This document shows, piece by piece, positions 55,396 to 64,000 of a stretch of DNA of 64,000 nucleotides. The translations under genes were made by a program, and so were the position numbers. Every line of letters starts with the position of its first letter. Positions within the stretch are counted from its first letter, which is position 1. The DNA comes from Batkoa obscura (lineage: Eukaryota > Entomophthoromycota > Entomophthoromycetes > Entomophthorales > Batkoaceae): contig JASVEC010000003.1 in NCBI GenBank assembly GCA_030770535.1, positions 310,001 to 374,000 on the forward strand, in the 5' to 3' direction. The notes beneath the pieces are model-generated. The model was not told where the DNA came from and did no database searches. It saw only the letters and a list, made by a program, of their open reading frames with translations.

Positions 55396-56776
55396 ATGGG
55401 TAAATGACTAATTATTATAAAGCGAATGGCTTCTTAAATTCTATTATAGGCAAAAAAAAGGGAGGACAAAAAATGTCATTAAATGACTTCTTAAGCGCAG
55501 GAGGTAAAGACAATTCAAAAATGTCAAAAATAAATGTTTAAATTAATTTATAGGGCCTGAAGAGGCTCCTGGCTCCTGGGCAGATGAGATGATGGATCTT
55601 CCTACTGCTCGTAATCCTTATTTTTACTTAATATATAATCATGCTTATTTATAATTCTATAGCTGCCTCTGCCGCCACTGACAGTATAATTTATTCCAAC
55701 TCTTTAATTATAGTATTAAATTAATATTTTAAAAGGAGACTCATTACCAAGTGGTCCTCGTGGAGCTTCAAACCGTTTTAGCGGTAAATTAATTTCAAAT
55801 TTCAAATAACAAAAACTAAAATAAAACAGATCGTCCAAGAAAAGAGTATGAATCAGCTCCAAGAAATAGGCGCGAAGGCCCAGTAGAGTTACCAACAAGC
55901 GCACCTTACATTGCTTATGTTGCTAACTTATCTTACAGTTTAACTGAACAAGATTTAAGAGATTTTTTCGCTGATTCAAAAGTAAAAAGAGCGCTATTAA
56001 TCATTTAGTAAATTAACTATTTTAAAGGTATTAAGTGTACGCATTCCTATCAATCATGAAAATCAAAAACCACGTGGTTTCGCTTATGTTGAATTTGAAG
56101 ATGTAGAATCATTATCCAAAGCTATTGATCTAACCGATAAAGTAATATATAACAATGATAATAACAGCAATAATATAACAATAAATAGGAATTACACGGA
56201 CGTTCTGTTTTTATTAATGTAGCCGAACGTAAGACAATTGAGCTATTATCAAATAATATTTAATTAAGCATAATAAAATAGAAAAAGAAAGAGGACCAAG
56301 TGAAAGAAATGACCCATGGAGACGTGATAATCCAGTTGTAACTGAAGCTCCTAAAGCATCTGAAACTGCCAACTTCTGGCGTAGAGATGGACCAGCTGAG
56401 TCATCTTCACCAAAAAATTCAGGATTTAGTAATCGCCGATTTGAACCACGCGAAAACTCAGATCGTCGATTTGAACCTCGTGAACGTGAACCTCGTGCTG
56501 CCCCATCTTCTTTTGCTGATGGCGTCTCTGACTGGCGTAGTGGAGGCTCAGGTAACCAAATTTAAGTTTAGATGATTGTAATTAATGTATATATATTAGC
56601 TAACAAGACTAATGTTTTCTCCAATAATCGTAGTTCACAACCAAAAGGAGGTAAGTTTAATAAAGTATTGTTATACACTATTAATAAAAAAAATAGATGA
56701 TAATAGGTTTGGGTCATCTAGTGGAGGAGTACGTAAAAAATTAGAACTTCTTCCAAGAAGTAAACCAAGTGAATAA
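55396..56776 (+). CDS. TIF3: translation initiation factor eIF4B (RRM)
   Basis: Eleven exons, 55396-55399, 55450-55503, 55554-55610, 55663-55683, 55736-55783, 55830-55981, 56028-56141, 56189-56228, 56282-56551, 56600-56650 and 56697-56776, give 296 residues. The first exon is four bases (ATG plus G). Features in order: MGKKKGGQKMSLNDFL and WADEMMDLPTA near the N-terminus, as in fungal eIF4B; one RRM (RNP2 AYVANLSY, RNP1 RGFAYVEFED); then Arg-rich RRFEPRE repeats and a DWR/WRR-type motif (FWRRDGP, SDWRSG); and a C-terminal KKLELLPRSKP that matches eIF4B tails. It stimulates eIF4A helicase on mRNA. The last acceptor at 56696 was chosen because the next AG would shift the frame. Confidence 0.9.
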
Positions 56777-57000
56777 TAGAATTTGATTGGTATTATTTTA
56801 ATGCATTATTTATTTTTGAACCCTATTAAAATATGATATATAATGCCACTATTCATGTTTTACTATTTATGTTTTACTATTTATGTTTTATTATTTATAC
56901 TTTACTATTTATTTAATATGCTTATATCTTAATTTTAAAATAGATCGGTTAAATACGGTTAGAAAACAATTTTATTAGATTAAGATAATAAACATCAACC

Positions 57001-58504
57001 TTATTCTATCTTTATATTATTAGAATCATATTCACTATTATTATTAGTATTACTCCTACTAAGTAAACTTATAAGTTGACTAATTTGTTGAGAATTATCT
57101 AAACAAATATTTTGTAATTGTTGAATTTCATTGTGAAGTTTATCTTGATTCAATAATAAAGATTGTATTTGATTAGTAATAATTTCCATTTCTTTATCCA
57201 TATTTTTAGTAGAATTAATCACTTGACCATCGCTATTAACATGTAATTCTCCAGCTAACTCAATTTCAATATCTTCTACCATTTCCGTTAAACTTTGATT
57301 TGGTTGTTCTTGAGAAAATTGTAGCATATCAATTTTTCTTCTTTTTAATACATCCCAAACTACGGTAAAATTTCGACCAACAATAACAGAAGGTAAGGCA
57401 ATTAACAAAATACCTAACATCATCAATGGAAATGCAATGACTTTACCTAAAAAGGTAGATGGTACAATATCCCCATAACCAGTAGTTGTAATGGTCACAA
57501 CAACAAACCAGAATGCTGCTGGTATAGAATCAAAGGCACTAGGTACCCCATGGGAAGTTAAAAAGGTTTTACGTTCATCACTCCATGACCCTCTTTCCGC
57601 AAAATATAAAAAGGTAGAAAATAGTACAATGGTAATCAACATAAAAAATAATAATGCAGCTAATGCATCCACGGATTTTTTAACGGCTATTAACATTACT
57701 TCGATACTTAATTGAAGTAAATTGGAGTATTTATATGCTCTGAATAAACGAAATAAACGAAATACTCGTAATATAGTAAATCGAAACTCAACAGAAGTAT
57801 CTTGTGAAATTAATAACATAACATAATAAGGTATAATAGAGAAAAAATCTAAAATGGTTAATGGGGATATAAGGAATTCTAAGAGTTGTTTGGTTGTATG
57901 TGAATGAGCTACTACTCTTAAAGCTAGTTCTATAGTGAATAATAACATCACTAATAATTCTAAAACAAACCTAAATAATATTAGAAACATTTACATTACT
58001 AAATAAAAAGGTATAACTTACCAGATAGACCATTTTAGTTCTCTAATCGAAGGAATAGTTTCAATTGTCGTTAATAAAACAGAAAAGATAATGAGGGCAG
58101 CCAGTGATAAATTAAAAATTAAAGCTAAATTACTTGAAGATGGGTCTTCCATAATTAGATATAAGTCTCTTTTCCATGTATTCTACTTTTTTGGTTATTT
58201 TTAATTATGTTTGATCATAAAAATTTACCGTTGATAAGTGGGAATGGGTATGATGATAACCAAAATTACCATCTTCCATTTCAGCTACAATTTCATTTTC
58301 TTCCTCTATATCTATCACTCGATTGTTTTTATTAGGTGATGTACGAAGCGTATTTTCAAGCTTTGATGCAGATAAATTAGAATATATTTTCGGTCTATTT
58401 GAACTTGGTGATTGCGGGTTGGAAGGTACATCAAATTGACTCATTGCAATACTTGTATCATCTTCTGCTAAATAATTATAGCCATTTGTTTTTTTTGCTG
58501 ACAT
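57001..58504 (-). CDS. voltage-gated potassium channel (six-TM, Kv-type)
   Basis: Three exons, 58504-58229, 58182-58022 and 57970-57001, give 468 residues. The N-terminus (1-92) is Ser/Asn-rich and has no T1 tetramerisation domain. Six membrane segments follow: S1 near 110-130, S2 147-165, S3 about 180-200, an S4 voltage sensor with regularly spaced Arg (RFTILRVFRLFRLFRAYKY, about 209-227), S5 about 245-270, a pore with the K+ filter TTTGYGD at 307-313, then S6 to about 340. A C-terminal coiled-coil-like stretch (ITNQIQSLLLNQDKLHNEIQQL) may assemble tetramers instead of T1. The start is the ATG at 58504; an in-frame TTG lies 11 codons upstream. Function: outward K+ current at the plasma membrane. 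Fungi more often have TOK-type two-pore channels. Confidence 0.9.
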
Positions 58505-59065
58505 GGAGCGTGACTTATTTTTTTTATATAGAATCAATGTGACGTTTTTTGTTAGTGGAATATGGTGGATTGTATAAAAGGTTAACTTTTTTTATGGTTT
58601 TCCAAAGGATTTGGTTTCACTTTTTCATCAAATATAGCATTGATTTAGGGGAATTTTTGGACCAATGGAGTTTTAAAAAGTTAAATGGATTAAGTAAGCC
58701 AAAGAATTATTGTTATCTATTTATAGCTTTAAAAAAGTATTTATAAACTTCAATATAATAATAATAGAAATAAAAAAGGTAATATCATATATTAAAAAAG
58801 TATTTATTAAATTCAAATAAATTTTATTTATTAAAATAAATGAAAATACATTATTATAGCTAATAATTTGTTGAATTTTATATAGTCATCATGCTATAAT
58901 TACTGTCTACGAAAACTAATACACAATTTAATTTTTAACAAATCAAATGGAACTTCATAGCAAAAAAATGGAATTCGATTTATGGGAATTAATAACAATT
59001 AGCTTAAATAAGCAAAAAATATCAAAATAATACTTTAAATTGAATCACCGATTTAATATTACAAG
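58505..59065. other. divergent promoter region
   Basis: Between the divergent Kv and CARM1 genes; a TATA-like stretch lies near 58520-58530 on the minus strand. A short plus-strand frame at 58549-58746 is not supported. Confidence 0.45.
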
Positions 59066-60506
59066 ATGAATAACAATGAACTTGAAACCAAAAAAGTAAG
59101 TAATGATAGATGAACACATAGGAATTGATATTTAATGAATGAAACAGCAGGATCAAGAGAGACAGAGAGATGCTACTTATTTCCATTATTATTCTTTATT
59201 AACGCATCAGGTAATTAAAAAATCAATCTATGAATTAATAAATTAATCAAACAAATAAAATAGCAAAATATGTTACAAGATATGGTACGTACCTCCACTT
59301 ATCAAAAAGCAATTTTACAAAATCCACAAATTTATTTAAATAAAACAGTAATGGACGTAGGAGCAGGTAACTTTTGCAAATCAACGTGTAAATTTTCAAT
59401 TTATTAAATTCAATAATCAATTGTTAGGTTCAGGTATCTTATCTTATTTTGCCGTAAAAGCAGGAGCTAAAGTTATTGCTGTTGAAGCTAGTAATATGGC
59501 ATTAAAATTACAAAAGATGATTTATAGTGCTAGTCAACAACATGGAATTGAAGCTAAAAATAACTGGTTAGATGGTAATATTAAAGTTATTAATAGTAAA
59601 ATCGAAGAAGTAGAATTACCTCCAAATTGTATTGATACAATTATTTCTGAGCCTATTGGTGTATTTATTGTACACGAAAGAATGGTAAATACGATTTAAT
59701 AATAATAGCTAAAGTAATAATTTATTATATATTTTAATTATAGGTTGAATCCTTTTTATATGCTAGAGGTAAACTAACAAATAAAACAGTTATTTTATTT
59801 AATATTTAATTAAATATTAGATAATTTTTTAAAGCCTGGTGGTACAATGGTACCTTCCCAAGCTTCCCTTTATTTAGCGCCATTTACAGATACGAATTTA
59901 TGGGGTGATACTAAACTAAAAACAAGATTTTGGGAACAAAATGATTTTTACGGAGTAGATTTAACACCTTTAAAACAAGATGCAGTTGATGAACAATTTT
60001 CAATGCCAGTAATAGGATATTTTGATCCCCAATGTTTATTATTATTACCCATGGAAGGTTATCCGATGGATTTTACTACAATTACAATGGAGCAATTAAA
60101 ACAATTTGAAATACCTATTCATTGGAAATTTGAATATACTGGTATTATTCATGGCATTGCTTCTTGGTTTGATTTACATTTTAATGTTGAAAATGGTAAT
60201 AATTTTACAATGAGTACTTCACCACATAGTGAACGTACTCATTGGCAACAATTAAGATTATTATTAAAAGAACCAATTGCAGTAAATATAGGTCAATCCT
60301 TACAAGGTAGTTTAAAGTTTGAAGTGAATAATATGAGAAGTTATAATATTGAAGCCAATATTACTTTATATTCAAAAGACAATATGCCAATCTTGAAACA
60401 TCAATTTATTTGGTATTTACATGAACAAACTTATAATTATAATTATCTTGGACCTAGCTTAGAATTGAAACCAGAACAATTAGGATTTTATGAGTCAAAT
60501 AATTAA
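59066..60506 (+). CDS. CARM1: type I protein arginine methyltransferase, CARM1/PRMT4-like
   Basis: Six exons, 59066-59095, 59151-59210, 59264-59366, 59428-59684, 59744-59768 and 59821-60506, give 386 residues. AdoMet-binding motif I is [15 protein letters not shown] (59-73) with the acidic post-I VEAS; the double-E loop is [13 protein letters not shown] with Glu139 and Glu148; the THW loop is [10 protein letters not shown]. The N-terminal [29 protein letters not shown] matches the PRMT4 pattern ([21 protein letters not shown]) better than PRMT1. It makes asymmetric dimethylarginine on nuclear proteins such as histone H3. The 386 residues lack the PH-like N-terminal domain of animal CARM1. Exon 2 could start three bases earlier (CAG duplicate). 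Confidence 0.9.
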
Positions 60507-60837
60507 TAATATTGTTTTATTTTTATTTTATAAAAGATTTTAAATTTGCGATACTATTTTATCATATATTTTATAGAACTATATAACTTTAAAATAAAAT
60601 AAAATTATATAGATTATTTCATTATTTATATTTTTTTGATTTTTTTAGTTGTTCTAATTTACCTTTTTTTTATTCAAATTCATTACTTTTTAAAAAATTA
60701 ACTTAATTTAGTAATCTAAATTTGAATTGGGATTGGTAGATATTTATCCCATAATAAGTTGAGTTAATTAAATAGAAAATTATTTTCAATAGTCAATAGT
60801 AAAATCATTATTTTTTGCTAACAAAAATATAATTAAG
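60507..60837. other. intergenic spacer
   Basis: AT-rich spacer of 331 bases between CARM1 and RPA43; nothing recognised. Confidence 0.45.
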
Positions 60838-61677
60838 ATGGGAAAAGTCAAGAAAGAAAAAACAATTAAAAAGAAAGAAAAGAAAACTAAAGAAGGAAAG
60901 GAAAAGGTCATAGTTGTAAAGAAAGAACCATTAACTGGGGAATTTTTCAATATTAAAATTAAATGTTATCTTTCTTTATCCCCTCAATATTCAAATGATA
61001 TTTCGGTTGGTATTAATGAATTTTTAAATACTTTTATCTTAAAGTAAGTTTCTATATATTTGAATCAACATTAAAGATTCCTATGGAAATTTATTATTAT
61101 AGTAATAAGAATTAATTTTATTTATTAGATATATGAGTCAATTAGATGGTATTATACTAGCACATTCGGATACAAAATTGGTCGAAACTAAAGGAAAAAT
61201 TCATTATGATTTACCATTTATTAATTTTTGGATAACTACTAAGTTATTAGTATGGCGACCCAAACAAGGAAGTAAATTAGGTAAATTTTTAAATAATTTT
61301 GAAAATTCAATTCAATTCAATTCAAAACTAATTTATTAATTTTTGCTTTACATAGTGGGTACAATAACCATGCAATCAGCTGATCATATTGGATTAATAT
61401 TACATAATACTTTTAACGCTTCGATTCCAGCTTCAGAAATACCAAAAGATTTGTATCTTTGGAAAACTCAAACTGGAGATTATTCAAGTGGAGAATGGGT
61501 AGAAGTTAGTAATAATAAACCACTTTCCGCTAAGAAAAGTATTGAGTTTTATGTTAAAGAGTAAGGACATTTAAAAATTTAATTTAATATTGTGTTTAAT
61601 ATTGCTTTTTTAGATTACAAACAACTAATGAAGTACTTACCGTTAATGGTTCCCTTTTAAAACCGGATAAATTATAG
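60838..61677 (+). CDS. RPA43: RNA polymerase I subunit RPA43
   Basis: Four exons, 60838-61043, 61129-61280, 61356-61560 and 61614-61677, give 208 residues. A very basic Lys/Glu N-terminus (about 1-32) is followed by a truncated RNP-type domain (FNIKIKCYLSLSPQYSNDISVGINEFLNTFILKYMSQLDGIILAH), then the OB-fold region with ITTKLLVWRPKQGSKLVGTI, ADHIGLILHNTFNASIP. The HIGLxxHxxFNASI block is specific for RPA43 rather than RPB7 or RPC25. With RPA14 in yeast it forms the Pol I stalk that binds Rrn3 for rDNA initiation. Introns restore the frame at each joint (for example SKL-VGT). Confidence 0.88.
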
Positions 61678-62618
61678 ATTTTTATATATTATTTATTCTG
61701 TTTTTTTTTATAGATGATTATTTTACTTTAATAAAAAAAATATGTATAATTTAATGAGTATTATTGACAGTCTTAATTTTAGATGGATCTTTATATTCTT
61801 CATACTTTACCTTATTTAAAATTAAACATACAATTAAATACAAAAAATAAGTTCTTTTAAAAAATTTCAAAAGTTAAAACAAATCAAAATAAACAAGCTG
61901 ACTTTTAGCATCATTAAGGTTTTTAAACTCACCTATATCGTGTATTGTTATGAATTGGAGTCATTAAGGCAAATATTAGTAAAATTATTATACTAATACT
62001 AATCCAAAGTAGTAATAGTTATTCAGCTTATAAAGCTATAAATGGCTAATTATAATGTAGAGAAAGAAATCATCTATTGTTTAATAATACAATAACTTTC
62101 AATCATTACTTTATGATCGATTCAACACTTAGTAAATATTGAAATTCGATATACAAATTAACTATTTTAAACTGTATGACTAAGTTTAAAACAAAAGTTA
62201 CAATTGGACTTATTTACTATAGTGTTCTAATTGTTTCATGCAAAAAGTGTCTTTTATTTCGAATTAGAAATCCAATTTAACTTTTGAATATTAAGACTTA
62301 ATTCACAGAAAATAAAATTGCTTCAAATTCCAAAATTTAATGAAATTGGATTAACCAATAAAAAGAAGCTTGACGTTTGAATTCTAACACCTTGAATTTT
62401 GAATTGAAATTTTGAATACGCGTTTTCAATCTTAGCGTTTAATTGGCTAATTTCGATTCTAAAATTGAAGTATTTCAATCTCAATCTCAATTTGAATTTT
62501 AATTTGATAGTGATTGAACGTTCAAAAAAAGTATAAAAAAGCCAACAATTGACTGATATCAATTATTTTTAAAAATCTACATCAACTTAACTTTTAACTA
62601 ACAAACTTAAACTACAAA
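61678..62618. other. intergenic region upstream of H2A
   Basis: About 0.9 kb AT-rich. Near 62395-62520 there are several imperfect TTTCAAT/TTGAATTT repeats on the H2A promoter side; significance unknown. No divergent histone gene is found. Confidence 0.45.
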
Positions 62619-63017
62619 ATGTCAGGAAAAGGAAAAGCATCACAAACTGCCGAAGTAACTGGACGTTCTCGTTCTGCTAAAGCTGGATTACAATTTCCAG
62701 TTGGTCGTCTCCATCGTCATTTAAAAAATGGTAACTATGCTCAACGTATTGCTGCTGGTGCCCCTGTTTACCTTGCTTCTGTGTTAGAATATTTAACTGC
62801 TGAAATTCTTGAATTAGCTGGTAATGCTTGCAGAGATAATAAAAAAACTCGTATTACCCCTCGTCATCTTCAACTTGCCATTCGTAATGATGAAGAATTA
62901 AATAAATTACTTGGCCATGTTACTATTGCCCAAGGTGGTGTATTACCAAATATCCATGGTGTCCTCCTTCCAGGTACTAAAAAAGGAAAGAAAGATGAAT
63001 CTTCCCAAGATATTTAA
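62619..63017 (+). CDS. H2A: histone H2A with C-terminal SQ motif
   Basis: An intronless 132-residue core histone H2A. Conserved parts: [85 protein letters not shown]. Acidic-patch residues NDEELNKLL are present. The tail ends SSQDI, an SQ-(D/E)-hydrophobic motif equivalent to fungal H2A and animal H2A.X, so Ser at the SQ can be a target of ATM/ATR-type kinases at DNA breaks. H2A.Z is excluded by the docking domain sequence. Being intronless contrasts with nearby housekeeping genes. No H2B lies beside it in the window. Confidence 0.97.
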   Translation: MSGKGKASQTAEVTGRSRSAKAGLQFPVGRLHRHLKNGNYAQRIAAGAPVYLASVLEYLTAEILELAGNACRDNKKTRITPRHLQLAIRNDEELNKLLGHVTIAQGGVLPNIHGVLLPGTKKGKKDESSQDI

Positions 63018-63664
63018 ATTTATAAAGGCTATATTGTATATTTATTAGCAGAATTAAAATTTGATATTATTTAAAATAAAATTAAGATAAAACGAATGAA
63101 GATATTTTTGATATTTTTAATATTTTATTAAGAGCTATTATAAATATAATGAGTGACACTTATAAATCCATTACATGTTAAGATAGATTAAACAGTTAAA
63201 ACAGTTTGTAACTTAATTAAATAGGGTGGCTTTTACTATTGTATTGAAGTTATTTTAGAATTAATTGAATAGTAACTGGAGTAAACGCTATGCAATAGAA
63301 CCTAAATTCCTTGCTTTAATGATACTAATTATCTCTAAATTAACCTTTTCAGTCTGATTATCTCACATTAATAATTGTTTAAGAATACTAAGTCCAAGTT
63401 ATATAAAGGAAAAGAGAAGATGGACGATATAGATGAGTTTTAAAAAATTAGAATTCAAATATAAGCATGAATATAAAAGTTAGGTTTGTAATTTTTAGTA
63501 CTGTTCCTTTTTTATAGGAATTCAATTGGAAAATTTCAAATATTACAACATCAAAATAAGCTAATTTTTTAAATCGTTACCCAATCACAAGACCTTAGTT
63601 AAGTTTGGATTTCAAATAAAATAAATAATGTAATAAGTGCTCCACTTTTATCACATTAATTAGA
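63018..63664. other. intergenic region
   Basis: AT-rich spacer after H2A; nothing recognised. Confidence 0.4.
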
Positions 63665-64000
63665 ATGAAGCAAAAGAATCAATTAATACATTGGTATTCG
63701 ATCCAAAATGGACTTAAAGATATTAGAAATTTGAATAGTTTGGAATTGATTGTGAAAAGTAAGTAATTTAAATTATTTTTTTTAATTGAAATAATATCAA
63801 GGAAATCAAGCATTGTAAAAAGAAAAAATCTTACAATCAACTAACATTTTATTAGAAGATCAAGTTATTGTGATTAAGGAATATGATCGAATTTGCTTAT
63901 TAGTTAATAAAAATGAAAAGGTTACATTAAGATTTGAAATGGAAATAATAGGGATGAAAGTTGATGAACAGAATCTTGGGTTATGGATTTATTTGGGAAA
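63665..64000 (+). CDS. partial unknown gene at window end
   Basis: The start of a gene running past the window. Proposed exon 1 is 63665-63758 (MKQKNQLIHWYSIQNGLKD...) and exon 2 begins at 63823, which keeps the frame open to the end: KKKILQSTNILLEDQVIVIKEYDRICLLVNKNEKVTLRFEMEIIGMKVDEQNLGLWIYLG. Earlier acceptors inside the intron lead to a stop. About 90 residues are visible, with alternating beta-like hydrophobic and charged stretches (VIVIKEYDRICLLV, KVTLRFEMEIIG). I do not recognise the family. Confidence 0.4.

Noticed and set aside
58549-58746. Short plus-strand frame between the Kv and CARM1 genes
   Set aside because: Starts with GTG, no motif, lies in a divergent promoter region.
62323-62562. 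79-codon minus-strand frame upstream of H2A, considered as a divergent gene
   Set aside because: Its sequence is a string of TTGAATTT-type repeats and shows no histone H2B features.

Overview
The window looks like nuclear DNA of an early-diverging fungus. It is very AT-rich, its housekeeping genes are cut by many 45-60 nt GT-AG introns, and it encodes fungal-type proteins (COX6, an intron-split ARG7-type ornithine acetyltransferase, eIF4B, an H2A ending in an SQ motif). It also encodes proteins that Dikarya usually lack (a BCAS3-like WD40 protein, a CARM1/PRMT4-type methyltransferase, a six-helix voltage-gated K+ channel). The proteinase K-type subtilisin and animal-like membrane UDP-glycosyltransferases would suit an entomophthoralean or other zoopagomycete fungus. 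That placement is inference.

Region 1 (about 0-19.3 kb) is gene-poor and accessory. It opens with a decayed Tc1/mariner-like DDE transposase split over two frames. It then carries ten copies (eight intact, two broken) of one intronless family of about 200-280 residues that I read as a tubby-C-like/scramblase/LURP-one-type barrel. Two more copies, one intact and one broken, lie at 45.1-48.6 kb. Several carry an N-terminal PPxY motif and most have a TATA box 30-65 bases before the start codon. This family is the best candidate for an undescribed system.

Region 2 (20.2-41.5 kb) is mostly housekeeping and secretory: a nine-exon Mn-type cation efflux protein, a UDP-glycosyltransferase pseudogene, a 16-exon BCAS3-like gene, COX6, ARG7, a GH35-like membrane protein with long poly-Asn tracts whose stop codon lies five bases from that of ARG7, a secreted coiled-coil protein, a secreted lysozyme-like protein and a five-finger Nab2-type CCCH protein.

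Region 3 (42.2-52.5 kb) holds the intact UDP-glycosyltransferase, two more tubby-like loci and a tail-to-tail pair of secreted proteins (subtilisin, CAP/PR-1). The two glycosyltransferase copies share a 1.16 kb nearly identical block with sharp edges, which points to gene conversion.

Region 4 (53.2-64 kb) is compact and intron-rich: HSP10, TRAPPC2L, eIF4B, the Kv channel, CARM1, RPA43, histone H2A and the start of an unrecognised gene.

A family of non-autonomous 97-99 bp elements with GGGGATGT/ACATCCCC ends is scattered between genes (about eleven copies or remnants), including one copy inserted inside another. I found no tRNA, rRNA or CRISPR array. All splice models were read by eye from GT-AG sites, reading phase and protein continuity.
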